A DNA stretch of 64,000 nucleotides from Deinococcales bacterium (GCA_025359505.1 JANYHH010000015.1:1-64000); one strand, 5' to 3'; positions 8,514-17,675 are shown, counted from the stretch's first letter. Notes: generated by a model from the sequence alone, not told the origin. Translations and numbers: made by a program.

Positions 8514-9416
8514 CTAAAACCGCACGTCGGGCAAGCCCTGCTTGAACGCTTCCGGCTCCACGTGAATCGTCACGCTGCACTCGGGTAGCGCCGCTAGAAT
8601 CGCGTCCTCGAGCGCGTCGCAACGGGCGTGCGCGTCCCTGACGCTCAAGGAATCGGGCAGGATCAGGTGAAAATCCACGAAGCGCCGTGCTCCGGCTGAC
8701 CTCGTTCGCAGGTCGTGTACCTCGAGATAGGAAGCGCGTTGAGACTCGAGCGCAAGGCTCAGGGTATGCAGGTCAGCGGCTGACAGCGCTGGATCGAGCA
8801 GCGCCGAGACGCTGTTGCTTAGCAATCTAAACGCCGTGACAATCAGCAGCCCCGCCACGCCGAGCGCCAGCAGTGGGTCGAGCCACGCGATGCCAGTAAA
8901 GACCGCCAGCAGCGCCCCCGCGATCACGCCGATCGACGTGTAGACATCCGACAAGACGTGCCGTCCGTCTGCCTCGAGCGCCGGACTTCTCAAGCGCTGC
9001 CCAACGCCAACCAAATAGCGTCCCAAAAAGACGTTGACGACGCTGGCGATCACCGTGACCGCAAAGCCAATCGGCACGAACTCGAGCGCTTGCGGGTGCT
9101 GGAATCTGGTCACGGCGGCGCTGATCGTCAGCGCACCCGCCACGCCGATCAGCAACGCCTCGAGCGTGGATGATAGATACTCGGCTTTCTCGTGGCCATA
9201 CGGGTGCGATTCGTCTGGCGGGCGCGACGCATACGCGACCGCCCACGCGGTAAACACGGCGGCGGCCACGTTGACGATGCTCTCCAGCGCATCCGACAGC
9301 ACACCGACCGAGCCGGTCAGCCACGCACCCAGCAATTTCAGCGTCAGCACCAGCACGCCACCCAGCAGCGCGATCAATGCGGCTCGAGATTTCTGGTGCT
9401 GCGCGGCAGTGTTCAC
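8514..9416 (-). CDS. Cation diffusion facilitator transporter
   Basis: A CDF-family divalent metal exporter of about 300 residues with six predicted membrane helices and a C-terminal cytoplasmic domain. Metal-site signatures are VLSDALESIVN in TM2 and DGRHVLSDVYTS in TM5 (HxxxD), with HPYGHEKAEYLSS after TM2. The frame is open to an ATG at 9491, but I prefer the GTG at 9416: a TACGAT box lies at 9424-9429, 7 nt upstream of it, as in a leaderless transcript. No metal-sensor regulator is adjacent. Zn, Mn or Fe efflux is possible; the substrate cannot be told. Confidence 0.9.
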   Translation of the reverse strand: MNTAAQHQKSRAALIALLGGVLVLTLKLLGAWLTGSVGVLSDALESIVNVAAAVFTAWAVAYASRPPDESHPYGHEKAEYLSSTLEALLIGVAGALTISAAVTRFQHPQALEFVPIGFAVTVIASVVNVFLGRYLVGVGQRLRSPALEADGRHVLSDVYTSIGVIAGALLAVFTGIAWLDPLLALGVAGLLIVTAFRLLSNSVSALLDPALSAADLHTLSLALESQRASYLEVHDLRTRSAGARRFVDFHLILPDSLSVRDAHARCDALEDAILAALPECSVTIHVEPEAFKQGLPDVRF

Positions 9417-9647
9417 GCGGTTGATCGTACCAAGCGGCGAGTGATGCAACCGCCAAGGTACGATGCTCGAGGTGCGCGACCTAAAATGCACTCACATGCG
9501 TACAGAAAGCTCTAGCAAAAAAACGTGTCCTGCTCGAGCATTCTCACCAATTCCCGTAGGAGAGAGGTACGCCTAGCCCGTGCAACGGCGAAACGAGAAC
9601 ACCATGCCAATCCGCTGACTTTGCAGTGACCCTCGAGCGACGACTAC

Positions 9648-10655
9648 CTACCGCGCCCGTCTCGAGAGCGCGACGAGCCACAACCCGCCCAGCACGGTCG
9701 TGAACGCGCCGGCTGGGATTTCGTTCGGCGCGAGCAGCGTGCGCCCGAGCAGATCCGCGAGGCTGACCAGAATCCCGCCGATCAAGGCACTGCTCGGCAG
9801 CAACTTGCGGTAATCCGTGCCGAACATCGCCCGCGCTGCGCTGACGGCCAGCAAACCCACGAAGCCCATCAGGCCGCTCGAGCCGACAGCCGCGCCGGTC
9901 AGCACAGCCGCCAGCATCAGCACGGCGTTTCTGACGACGGGAGCGTTCAAGCCCAGATTCTGGGCGAGGTCGTCGCCGAGTTGCAGCAGGTTCGCGGTGC
10001 GCCCGAGTAGCAAGGCGATCACGATGGCTGGCCCAGCGAACGGCAGCATCAATTGCAGTTCTGGCACGCCGAGCGCGTAGAACCCGCCGATGATCCAGCC
10101 CAGCACATTAGCGCTCGAGGGGCTTTGGGACAGCGCCAGCAGCAAGGAGAGTCCCGCGAGGCTGATCGCGGCCAGTGCCACACCGATCAAGGCGCGACGC
10201 TCGCTCGAGCGCTCGCTGCTGAGCGCTCCGACCAGCCAGACCGCGCTGCCCGCGCCCATAATCGCCAGCAGCGGCGTGCCGAAGCCCTGCAAGCCGATCT
10301 GTTGCAGCAACACAGCCCCGAGCGCTGCGAAGCCCGCCAAGCCCAGCAAGTACGAATCCGCGAGGCTGGTGCGAAAACCGGCTTGAAGGAGCGGCCCGGT
10401 CAAGCCCAAACTGACGCCGACCAGCAGCGCCAGCAGCACCCTCGGGGCGCGAACGGTCGACAGAATCTGGGCGGCGGCTGGGTCGGCTCGCCCTGTGACC
10501 CACGCCAGCAGCGTCTCGAGCGATACGGGGTACGCGCCGTTGGCCAATGCGATCCCCAAGACGATCAGCAACAGTGCTGATAATGCGATCATCCCCGGCA
10601 CAGCACTGACCCGCTCTAGCCGGGTGACTCGAGCGGGGGGCGGAGATGCGTCCAT
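9648..10655 (-). CDS. FecCD-type ABC transporter permease
   Basis: A 335-residue FecCD/BtuC-family permease with about nine or ten hydrophobic helices. Family marks are the RAPR segment followed by VGVSLGLTGPLLQ, and the late GLMGFVGLL and ADLLGRTL blocks. It forms the membrane channel for iron-siderophore, heme or cobalamin uptake. It lies 12 bases after the stop of the binding-protein gene and would be co-transcribed with it. The ATPase (FecE/BtuD type) normally encoded next is absent: the 156-bp spacer that follows holds no gene and the next gene is the CDF transporter. Confidence 0.92.
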   Translation of the reverse strand: MDASPPPARVTRLERVSAVPGMIALSALLLIVLGIALANGAYPVSLETLLAWVTGRADPAAAQILSTVRAPRVLLALLVGVSLGLTGPLLQAGFRTSLADSYLLGLAGFAALGAVLLQQIGLQGFGTPLLAIMGAGSAVWLVGALSSERSSERRALIGVALAAISLAGLSLLLALSQSPSSANVLGWIIGGFYALGVPELQLMLPFAGPAIVIALLLGRTANLLQLGDDLAQNLGLNAPVVRNAVLMLAAVLTGAAVGSSGLMGFVGLLAVSAARAMFGTDYRKLLPSSALIGGILVSLADLLGRTLLAPNEIPAGAFTTVLGGLWLVALSRRAR

Positions 10656-10667
10656 AGAGTGAGAAGT

Positions 10668-11573
10668 TTACTGCTTCGGGTACAGCAGTGGCAGCAATGT
10701 CTCCAAGGTTTCCACGGCGCGGGGGCCGGGTGCAGTGACGTGCGGGTCGCTCGAGAGCACGTGGACGCGCTGTGCTTTGACGGCTGATAGGTTCTGCCAT
10801 GCGGGTTGCTTTTCTAAGTTTTCCAGTGGACTCGGTGCGGCTGCGCCCGTGGCGGTCACGGCGCGAAAAGCGATCACGACCTCTGGATTGGCGGCGATAA
10901 TCTGCTCCAAGCTCAGCACGACGAATCCCGGCTGGCGCGGGTCGGCGCTCGGTGTGCCCTTGGCGACGTTGACCGCACCCAGACGCTCGACCAGATCGCC
11001 GATGTAGGTTTCATCGGTGGTGCTGAAAATCTGTCCGCCGGCCGCCAGCAGCACCAGCACGCGGGGCTTGGCGGCCTTGACTGGAATCTTAGCGAGCGTG
11101 CGCTTGACCTGCGATTGCAGGAACGCCAATCGCGCGGCGGCGTATTTCTCGCGTCCGGTCAACTGCCCTAACTGCGTGTACGTGTCAAACACGTTCTTCA
11201 AGCTCGAGTCTGGCGTGACGATAATCGGCACGGGCAGGGCGCTCAGGGCGCGAATCGCAGCCGCCGTCGTGCCGACGCTACCGACGATCAAATCTGGGCG
11301 CAGTCCCAGAATCTTCTCGGGTTCGGGGCGGTAGGCGCTACCGACTTCCGGGATGCGCTTGGCGGCCTCGGGGTGCGTGGCGCTGCTTGGGCGACCGATT
11401 GGGGTTACGCCGATGTCTAATAAGATTTCGGTCGCGGTTAGCGACAGCGCCACGATGCGCTGCGCCGGAGCGTTGACGGTCACGGAGCGTCCCAGACCGT
11501 CGCGCAATGTGATGGGGGCGGCCAGCGCCAGCCCCGCCAGCAACAGGGGAATCGTCAAAAAGCGTTTCTTCAT
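10668..11573 (-). CDS. Periplasmic iron/cobalamin-type binding protein
   Basis: A 301-residue TroA-superfamily (FecB/BtuF-like) substrate-binding protein. It starts with a signal peptide (MKKRFLTIPLLLAGLALAA), followed by the typical TLRDGLGRSVTVNAPAQRIV and LSLTATEILLDIGV segments and ending with PGPRAVETLETLLPLLYP. It should capture a chelated metal or corrin and pass it to the permease downstream. The ATG at 11573 has GAGG about 7 nt before it; the open frame further upstream is not coding. The region upstream is rich in palindromes (11722-11894). Cobalamin, heme and siderophore remain possible ligands. Confidence 0.92.
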   Translation of the reverse strand: MKKRFLTIPLLLAGLALAAPITLRDGLGRSVTVNAPAQRIVALSLTATEILLDIGVTPIGRPSSATHPEAAKRIPEVGSAYRPEPEKILGLRPDLIVGSVGTTAAAIRALSALPVPIIVTPDSSLKNVFDTYTQLGQLTGREKYAAARLAFLQSQVKRTLAKIPVKAAKPRVLVLLAAGGQIFSTTDETYIGDLVERLGAVNVAKGTPSADPRQPGFVVLSLEQIIAANPEVVIAFRAVTATGAAAPSPLENLEKQPAWQNLSAVKAQRVHVLSSDPHVTAPGPRAVETLETLLPLLYPKQ

Positions 11574-11721
11574 AAGCAGTACCTCGAGCGATGAGTGAAG
11601 GGAACAATCCGGGCGGTCTCGAGCCAAAACGTTCAGCCCTCGAGACGGACACGGAGTATCGCCCACGTCCGTTGGTTAATTGTCCTGAAACTGTCACGGG
11701 TGAGGACGGCTCGAGCGAGTG
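11574..11721 (-). other. Leader region of the binding-protein gene
   Basis: The 150 bases between the binding-protein ATG and the palindrome cluster contain no gene. I looked for a cobalamin riboswitch and did not find a B12 box. On the minus strand a weak GATACT -10-like box lies near 11651-11656. Three CTCGAG copies are present. Confidence 0.4.
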
Positions 11722-11894
11722 ATCCGAATTACGGATTTTGTTATTGAAAAGTTGCCAGATGAGCGTGTAGTTATACGAATTCCGGAAAATTCCTTAAGAA
11801 TTTTCTGCCCTAAAGGGCATAGGAAAAACTACGGATTCCGTGCTGAACGCAATCTATTTGCAAAAATAGATGAAGTGATTTAACGGAATCCGTA
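11722..11894. promoter_or_regulatory. Palindrome cluster upstream of uptake genes
   Basis: An AT-rich, CTCGAG-free block with nested palindromes. ATCCG-aatta-CGGAT lies at 11722-11736. TACGGATTCCGT at 11830-11841 is matched by its exact inverse at 11883-11894, and each arm is also self-complementary (ACGGA/TCCGT). Between the arms is ATCTATTT-GCAA-AAATAGAT (11852-11871), an 8-bp stem with a GNRA-type loop. AAAATTC/GAATTTT (11787-11805) and TGCCCT/AGGGCA hairpins also occur. The repeated half-site TACGGATT appears twice direct and once inverted. It could be an operator array for the FecB/FecCD genes, or a structured RNA of about 65 nt. Confidence 0.5.
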
Positions 11895-12016
11895 TTACTG
11901 AAATACAGAAAAAGTTACCGATTTACCAACACCCATGCCAAAAGATAGATTTGTTTCGTCTCAAATACACATCGGCCAATTTGCACGGCTCGAGGCGGCG
12001 GTGCAAGCCGAGATGT

Positions 12017-12049
12017 AAGCGGCTCGAGTGTTCATCACTCGAGCCGCTT
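12017..12049 (-). terminator. Stem-loop after E2 gene
   Basis: A perfect 14-bp inverted repeat (AAGCGGCTCGAGTG and its complement) with a 5-base loop begins 11 bases past the E2 stop. It has no proper U-tract on the minus strand, so termination efficiency is uncertain. CTCGAG is part of both arms. Confidence 0.6.
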
Positions 12050-12059
12050 CATTGAATCT

Positions 12060-13508
12060 TCAAATCGCCTCGAGCAGCAGTAAATCGGGGTTCTCGAGCA
12101 ACCTTGTCAGATGCGCGACGAAGCGGGCGGCTTCCGCGCCGTCAATCAGGCGGTGATCGAACGAGAGCGACAGGTACATCATCTTGCCGATCACGATCTG
12201 CCCATCGCGGACAATCGGGCGATCCACAATCGTGTGCACGCCGAGGATCGCGGCGTCCGGCGCGTTGATGATCGGGAAGCTCAGCAAGCTGCCGGCCGAA
12301 CCGATGTTGGTCACGGCGAAGCTCGAGCCGCTGATTTCTTCGGATGCCAATTTGCCCGCTCGAGCCTTGCCCGCCAAGTCTAAAATGTCTTTAGCGATGT
12401 CCAAGACGCTTTTGCTGTCCACGTTTTTGACGACTGGCACGATCAGCCCAGCCTCGGTGTCCACCGCGCAGCCGATGTTGTAATAGCGTTTATGGACGAC
12501 CTCGCCGCTCGCCTCGTCGTAACTCGAGTTGACGTTCGGGAAGGCTTTCAGGGCGCTGGCGACGGCTTTGAAGATGAACGGCAGGTACGTGACCTTGACG
12601 CCAGCTTTTTCGGCGGCTGGTTTCAGGCGCTCGCGCAATTCCACCAATTTGGTGAAATCCACTTCGTCCACCGTCAATGTCCGCACGGTGTAGAGGTGGC
12701 TTGCAACCATGCTGTTGCTGATGATGCGACGTAAGCCGCGCAAAGGTGTGCGCGTCTCGAGGTGTTCCAGACCTTTGGGCGTTTTGTACTGCGGTGGCGG
12801 CACGGGCATGCCGTTGGCACTGGCAGGCGCTTTCACCTCGAGCGGCGCGGCTGGGATGGTCGGTTGCTCGAGCGGGGTGGCCTCGAGAAACCCGCGAATG
12901 TCTGCCACACCAACGCGCCCGTTCGGGCCGCTGCCCGGCACGGTCGCAATGTCCACATCGTGCTCACGGGCAATCTTGCGGGCCGCAGGGACAGCCAGCG
13001 GGCGACCGAACTTGTTCGTGCCGGCCTGCGCTGCTGCGCCGCTCGAGCCGGTCTTGGCCACGCCACCGAAGTCGATGCTGACGCTTTTGGTGTTGACGCC
13101 GAACATGCTGTTGGTGGCGCTCTGCGTGGCGCTCTGCGAGTCGTCGCCGATGCTGCCCTTCGCCACGACTTCAGGTGAGGCCGGAGCGGCCGCCGGGGTT
13201 TCGGTGGAATCGGCTGTGGCCATTTTGGTGGCTGGGGCGGCCGTCTCGCTGGGTGGCGCGGCGCTCGAGCCGTCGTCCGCCATCAGCGCGATCACGCCCT
13301 TGACCTGCACGACGCTGCCTTCTTTGGCGACGATCTTCTCTATTTTGCCGCCGAACGGCGCGGGAATCTCGGTCGTGACCTTATCGGTCATCACTTCCGC
13401 GACCATCTGCCCTTCGGTGACGGTATCGCCTTCTTTGACGAGCCATTTGAGAATCTCGGCTTCGACGATGGATTCCGCCATCACGGGCATGGTCAGTTCT
13501 TTGGGCAT
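12060..13508 (-). CDS. bkdB: Branched-chain keto-acid dehydrogenase E2
   Basis: A 482-residue dihydrolipoyl acyltransferase. It has an N-terminal lipoyl domain (1-75) with the lipoylated Lys in VMTDKVTTEI, an Ala/Thr-rich linker, the E1/E3-binding domain near 170-205 (VPAARKIAREHDVD...GPNGRVGVADI), a second linker, and the catalytic domain from about 250 ending with SFDHRLIDGAEAARF (the DHRxxDG active site). It forms the core of the complex that makes acyl-CoA from branched-chain 2-oxo acids. It is third after E1alpha and E1beta, separated by a 153-bp spacer. No E3 gene is in the window. Confidence 0.93.
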   Translation of the reverse strand: MPKELTMPVMAESIVEAEILKWLVKEGDTVTEGQMVAEVMTDKVTTEIPAPFGGKIEKIVAKEGSVVQVKGVIALMADDGSSAAPPSETAAPATKMATADSTETPAAAPASPEVVAKGSIGDDSQSATQSATNSMFGVNTKSVSIDFGGVAKTGSSGAAAQAGTNKFGRPLAVPAARKIAREHDVDIATVPGSGPNGRVGVADIRGFLEATPLEQPTIPAAPLEVKAPASANGMPVPPPQYKTPKGLEHLETRTPLRGLRRIISNSMVASHLYTVRTLTVDEVDFTKLVELRERLKPAAEKAGVKVTYLPFIFKAVASALKAFPNVNSSYDEASGEVVHKRYYNIGCAVDTEAGLIVPVVKNVDSKSVLDIAKDILDLAGKARAGKLASEEISGSSFAVTNIGSAGSLLSFPIINAPDAAILGVHTIVDRPIVRDGQIVIGKMMYLSLSFDHRLIDGAEAARFVAHLTRLLENPDLLLLEAI

Positions 13509-13661
13509 GGAACTCCTTTTTGAGCTTCTAGCGACTGGCTTCTAGAGAAAAGTTGGGCTGGGTCGTTCGTTGGGCGTCTCGAGGTTGGCGGACTCGTCAC
13601 TCGAGGCTCGAGCGTTCGGGATCAAGCCAGTGGTTAAAAGCTAGCGGTTAGAAACTGCCCT

Positions 13662-14687
13662 TCACGCACTCAGCACTTTTTTGATCGCCTCGGCGATGTG
13701 GTGCGCTTCTGGGCGCGAGAAGTGATTGAGCGCGTTGAACGGGCTGGGCATCGTGTCGAAGCTGGTCACGCGCTCAATCGGAGCCTCAAGGCTGTAAAAA
13801 GCTTTCTCTTGAATCAGTGCGGCGATTTCAGCGCCGACGCCGCCGGTGCGAACCGCTTCGTGCACGACAATAGCGCGACCCGTCTTCTGCACGCTGTTGA
13901 TGATCGTGTCTATATCCAGCGGCACAATGCTTCGTAGGTCAATCACTTCGCAGGAAACATTGGCTTGCGCGGCCGCTTCTGCCGCCGCTTCAGCGGGTTG
14001 CACCATGCCGCCGTAGGCGATGATCGTCACGTCCGTGCCCTCGCGGGCAATCCTCGCTTTGCCGAGCGGCACGGTGTAATAGCCCGTTGGCACGTCTTGG
14101 CGCAGTTTGGGATCGCGGTAGAGCTTGATGGTTTCAAAGCAAAAGACTGGATCATCGCTCTCAATGGCGGCTAACAGCAAGCCCTTGGCGTCATACGGAT
14201 TGCTGGGATAAATGATCTTGATGCCCGGCGTGTGCATCAGGTACGCCTCGGGGCTGTCGGCGTGCTGCTCCAATAACCCCAAGCCGCCACCGACGGGGAA
14301 GCGCACGACCAATGGTGTTTTCCAGCGGCCGCGGCTGCGGTAACGGTAACGGCTGACGTGGCTGAAAATGTGATCAAAAGCCGGCATCATGAAACCGCCG
14401 AATTGAAACTCGACCACGGGGCGCATTCCGACGGCCGCCGCGCCAATGGCTGTACCCATGATCGCGGCTTCGGACAGCGGGCTGTCGAACACTCGAGCCT
14501 CGCCGTGCTTGGCTTGCAAGCCGGTCGTGATGCGGTACACGCCGCCAAGACGCCCGACATCCTCGCCGTACATGATGACCTTTGGGTCGCGGGTCAGCGC
14601 GACATCCATCGCGTCGGTCAGCGCGGCCGCCATCGTCATCGGGCGGGTTTCCTGCTGGCCGACTGGTTTATCAATCACCTGCGTCAT
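13662..14687 (-). CDS. bkdA2: 2-oxoacid dehydrogenase E1 beta subunit
   Basis: A 341-residue transketolase-like E1 beta subunit. Visible family segments are MYGEDVGRLGGVYRIT, FDSPLSEAAIMGTAIGAA, VEFQFGGF and the C-terminal VIDLRSIVPLD with VVHEAVRTGG. With E1alpha it decarboxylates branched-chain 2-oxo acids on thiamine diphosphate. Its ATG overlaps the E1alpha stop by four bases, so the two subunits are translationally coupled. Pyruvate as substrate is possible, but the two-subunit E1 with this sequence style is typical of BCKDH. Confidence 0.92.
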   Translation of the reverse strand: MTQVIDKPVGQQETRPMTMAAALTDAMDVALTRDPKVIMYGEDVGRLGGVYRITTGLQAKHGEARVFDSPLSEAAIMGTAIGAAAVGMRPVVEFQFGGFMMPAFDHIFSHVSRYRYRSRGRWKTPLVVRFPVGGGLGLLEQHADSPEAYLMHTPGIKIIYPSNPYDAKGLLLAAIESDDPVFCFETIKLYRDPKLRQDVPTGYYTVPLGKARIAREGTDVTIIAYGGMVQPAEAAAEAAAQANVSCEVIDLRSIVPLDIDTIINSVQKTGRAIVVHEAVRTGGVGAEIAALIQEKAFYSLEAPIERVTSFDTMPSPFNALNHFSRPEAHHIAEAIKKVLSA

Positions 14688-15835
14688 GCCGCACCCCCTT
14701 CAGCCGCGACTCGAGCTTGCAGAGTGGCGCGTTGCTCTTCTAATTGCCACGTCGGTTCGATCATCGTGTAATCCAGCAAGGCCATCGGGTCTGGCGCGGG
14801 GGCATGATCGGCTGCCTCGAGCGCGGCTGTAAACTCGGTTTCGATCTCGGCTTGCATGGCGACCTCGCGGTCATCGTTCCAGCGTTTCTCATACTCCAAA
14901 AACAGTTTCAGGCGCTTGATCGGGTCGCGGTTGGCGATCCACTCGTTGGTCTCATCCTCGGTGCGGTACGCCTTCGGGTCGTCGCCCGTGGTGTGCGGGC
15001 GCACGCGGTAGGTCAGTTGCTCGATGATGCTCGGGCCGTTTCCGACTCGAGCGTCTTCCACGGCTTTTTTAGCGGTCGTGTAAACAGCCAGCGCGTCGTT
15101 GCCGTCCACGAGGTAGCCGGGGATGCCGTAGCCTTCGGCGCGGCGCATCAGGTAATCCACACCGCTTTGCACCTTGCGTGGCACGGAGATCGCCCAACCG
15201 TTGTTTTCGATGATGAACACGGCCGGGGCTTTGCGGGCGGCTGCAAAGTTAACGCCCGCGTGGAAATCGCCTTGCGACGTACCGCCCTCGCCGATGTACG
15301 AAAGAGCGACCGCGCCCAGATTCTGGGCTTGAATACCCAAGGCGACACCGGCCGCGTGAACGATCTGGCCGGGAATGCTGATGATGATTGGCATGATGTT
15401 CAAGTCGTCCGGGATGCGCCAGCCATCGGGGTGGCCGCGCCAGTACAGAATCGCTTTTTCTATCGGCCAGCCGTGCGTAATCATCGCGGCGGTGTTGCGG
15501 TACATCGGGCAGACGTAATCCTTCGCTTTGAGCACAAACGCACTGGCGACCTGCGAGGCTTCCTGACCACCAAACTGCGCGTAGTTACCCAAACGCTGCG
15601 ATTTATAGAGCACCATGAACTTATCGTCCAAGTACCGCGCTCGCGCCATTCTCCGGTACAGCTCTTCGACGATCTCGAGGTCTGGGATCAGCTCTTCGCG
15701 CACGGGGCGGCCGTCTGGTGCGAGGATTTGAAAAGGCTTGAGGTCAGCGGTTTGTAGGGTGCTGCCTGCGAAGATGTCGCTGGACTCTGACACGCTGCTC
15801 ACCTCACCTGATTTTTGAGTACGGCGGTTGGCCAT
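14684..15835 (-). CDS. bkdA1: 2-oxoacid dehydrogenase E1 alpha subunit
   Basis: A 383-residue E1 alpha subunit with the thiamine-diphosphate motif GEGGTSQGDF followed about 25 residues later by ENNGWAIS, and the phosphorylation-loop-like RPHTTGDDPKAYR. It is the first gene of the E1alpha-E1beta-E2 operon. The start is supported by a TAAAAT box on the minus strand at 15842-15847, 6 nt before the ATG, with no Shine-Dalgarno: a leaderless start. Confidence 0.93.
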   Translation of the reverse strand: MANRRTQKSGEVSSVSESSDIFAGSTLQTADLKPFQILAPDGRPVREELIPDLEIVEELYRRMARARYLDDKFMVLYKSQRLGNYAQFGGQEASQVASAFVLKAKDYVCPMYRNTAAMITHGWPIEKAILYWRGHPDGWRIPDDLNIMPIIISIPGQIVHAAGVALGIQAQNLGAVALSYIGEGGTSQGDFHAGVNFAAARKAPAVFIIENNGWAISVPRKVQSGVDYLMRRAEGYGIPGYLVDGNDALAVYTTAKKAVEDARVGNGPSIIEQLTYRVRPHTTGDDPKAYRTEDETNEWIANRDPIKRLKLFLEYEKRWNDDREVAMQAEIETEFTAALEAADHAPAPDPMALLDYTMIEPTWQLEEQRATLQARVAAEGGAA

Positions 15836-16006
15836 TTTCTTATTTTAGCCCCGTCCGTCAAAGAATTGACAGTTGTCGCGTGAGGCGCTGGGTGTATGGC
15901 GGCTGAATAGCCCGCATAAACTATGGGTTGCCAGACTCAGCTTAAAGCCCCTGAATCAACCGTAAACCTTGTTCAACGCATTGTTGCGCGTGCGTCACCC
16001 TATTGC

Positions 16007-16480
16007 TCACGAACGCCACGGCAGCCACATGGATTCCTCGTCCGGCAAGGCGTACCCGTTCGTTTTCAGCGCCAGCAAAATCTGCCCCCGATGATGCGCG
16101 TCGTGCGTCATCATGTGAACCAGGAACTTCCCGACCGTCGCGTGCGGTAAGTTCCCTCTGCCCGTCGCAGATTCCGCTGTGGTGAGCACCGCGTCTCGAG
16201 TCTGCTTCATCACTGACTGAATCCGCTCGAGGTTGTGCTCCGCGTCGAAGCGCCCCGTGGCTGGATCGTAATTGCTGTACAAATCAGGCAAGTCCCCCAC
16301 CGCGCTTGCCTCGAGTTCACTTGCCCAGCTTTTCAAGCACTCTGCCATATGCGCCAAGTGCTGCGCGACCGTGTAACCGCCACCGGGCGTCGTCGCTGTG
16401 AGCATCGTGGGTGTTAAGTGATTTAAGAGCACGTCGTTGATTGCGGCGTTCGCGTTCCAAGCCAGCGTGACATCGTTCAT
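16007..16480 (-). CDS. DinB-family protein (copy 1)
   Basis: A 157-residue DinB/YfiT-like four-helix bundle protein. The metal-binding His set is in QHLAHM and THDAHHRGQ. The family includes thiol transferases (bacillithiol-type) and damage-induced proteins; the reaction here is unknown. The ATG at 16480 has AAGGAG 6 nt upstream, while the longer open frame lacks homology. It is about 70% identical by eye to the gene at 17654-18097, apart from an insertion near residue 67, so the two arose by duplication within this cluster. Confidence 0.85.
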   Translation of the reverse strand: MNDVTLAWNANAAINDVLLNHLTPTMLTATTPGGGYTVAQHLAHMAECLKSWASELEASAVGDLPDLYSNYDPATGRFDAEHNLERIQSVMKQTRDAVLTTAESATGRGNLPHATVGKFLVHMMTHDAHHRGQILLALKTNGYALPDEESMWLPWRS

Positions 16481-16508
16481 GATTTCTCCTTGTTGTAACG
16501 GCTCGAGT

Positions 16509-17114
16509 TCAACTTGCTGCAACAGTTTTGGTGACCACCCAGCGGTGCGGGGCAATCTGGCGCGTGCGCGTGAAGCCATGATGCTCGAAAGCAGCCATCG
16601 GCCCGGTGTGAAGAAACGATCCTGACAGCGTGCGGTCATCGGTTTCCTCCGGGTAGCCCTCGACCGTGCCGCCGCCGCGCCGCGCAATCTCCGTTAACGC
16701 TCCGCCAAGGGCGGCGTCCGCGACACCACGGCGACGAAAGCCCTTGCCGGTGAAGAAACACGTGATGCGCCAATCTGGAAGCGTGGCGAGGTTTTTCTCG
16801 TAAAGGCGACGGCTTTTGACTTCTGCCAGTTCCTCTGGAGAACCGAATTGACACCAGCCCAAGCATCGCTCACCTTCAAACACGAGCGCTGAGTGCGTGC
16901 GATCCTCGAGCACACGCTGCTCCTTTTCAGCCCGCCTTTGCGCCCAGTTGAGGCTCTTCAGTGTCTTGTTCTGGATGTGAAAAGCCAGACACCAGCACCC
17001 GCCCCAGACGCCATTGTTCTCCTCGACCAACTGCGCGAAGGCTGGCCACGTGGCTGGCTCGAGCGGTTTCACGACGAGTTCGGAAAGGGTTATTTGAGTC
17101 TTGACTTGCGCCAC
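16509..17114 (-). CDS. GNAT-family N-acetyltransferase
   Basis: A 201-residue acetyltransferase-like protein with the WGGCWCLAFH segment seen in a distinct GNAT subgroup, a GWCQFG strand and the acetyl-CoA loop region FFTGKGFRRRGVADAAL (RRRGVA). The GTG at 17114 follows AGGAGG by 4 nt and is preferred over the in-frame upstream start. It sits inside a DinB gene cluster transcribed in the same direction, 28 bases before the last DinB gene, but no shared pathway can be named. Confidence 0.8.
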   Translation of the reverse strand: MAQVKTQITLSELVVKPLEPATWPAFAQLVEENNGVWGGCWCLAFHIQNKTLKSLNWAQRRAEKEQRVLEDRTHSALVFEGERCLGWCQFGSPEELAEVKSRRLYEKNLATLPDWRITCFFTGKGFRRRGVADAALGGALTEIARRGGGTVEGYPEETDDRTLSGSFLHTGPMAAFEHHGFTRTRQIAPHRWVVTKTVAAS

Positions 17115-17150
17115 ATTGCCTCCTGTGCTTGGCTCGAGAGAAAACAATCT

Positions 17151-17675
17151 TCAGCGCTCAACTCGAGGCTTATTTTTCTTCATCCAGATTCCCCAAGTTC
17201 CGGCTCCAATCGCGTCATCAGCAATTTGCGAGCCTGCCAATTTGAGCGCGAGTTTGATCTGACCGTGGTGATAACCCTCGTGCCAGATCATGTGCTGCAA
17301 GAACAAAATCGGGTGGTCGTAGTGCTGGTTCATCGCTTGATTCGCCTCGAGCCAACCTTCCACCGCGTCGCGCACGGTCTGGGCGCTCTCATTGAGCATC
17401 TGAGAAATTTGAGTGACATCGCGCTCAATCGCCCACTCTTCCTCGGGCACACCCGAAGCGAACTCCGGCGCGTCCTCGAGCACGAGAACTAATCTCACGA
17501 AGTGAATGTGCGTGAACATCTGCGCGACAGACGGGCTATCCGGCGCGGCTCGAGCCTCGAGTCCGCCCGTTGGAATGGCGCGAAGTAGGTTCAGCAAAAT
17601 CGCGTTGTTGCGATCCCAAGAATTGAGCAGCGGCTCGAGCAAAGCCACTGAATTCACGAATTCCACGGCGACCAC
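17151..17675 (-). CDS. DinB-family protein (copy 2)
   Basis: A DinB-like protein of up to 174 residues with a His set in MFTHIHF and HEGYHHGQ. It is more distant from the other copies. The frame has several consecutive GTG codons; one at 17657 would overlap the upstream gene's TGA as GTGA and may be the true start. No Shine-Dalgarno is seen, so translation is probably coupled to the upstream DinB gene. It ends 37 bases before the GNAT gene. Confidence 0.82.
   Translation of the reverse strand: MVAVEFVNSVALLEPLLNSWDRNNAILLNLLRAIPTGGLEARAAPDSPSVAQMFTHIHFVRLVLVLEDAPEFASGVPEEEWAIERDVTQISQMLNESAQTVRDAVEGWLEANQAMNQHYDHPILFLQHMIWHEGYHHGQIKLALKLAGSQIADDAIGAGTWGIWMKKNKPRVER

Noticed and set aside
11574-11721. 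Possible cobalamin riboswitch before the binding-protein gene
   Set aside because: No B12 box or typical conserved core was found in the leader; only CTCGAG copies and weak promoter-like boxes are present.
14744-15757. A 337-codon open frame antisense to the E1alpha gene
   Set aside because: It is the shadow of a well-supported gene in GC-rich DNA, shows no family resemblance and has no start signal.
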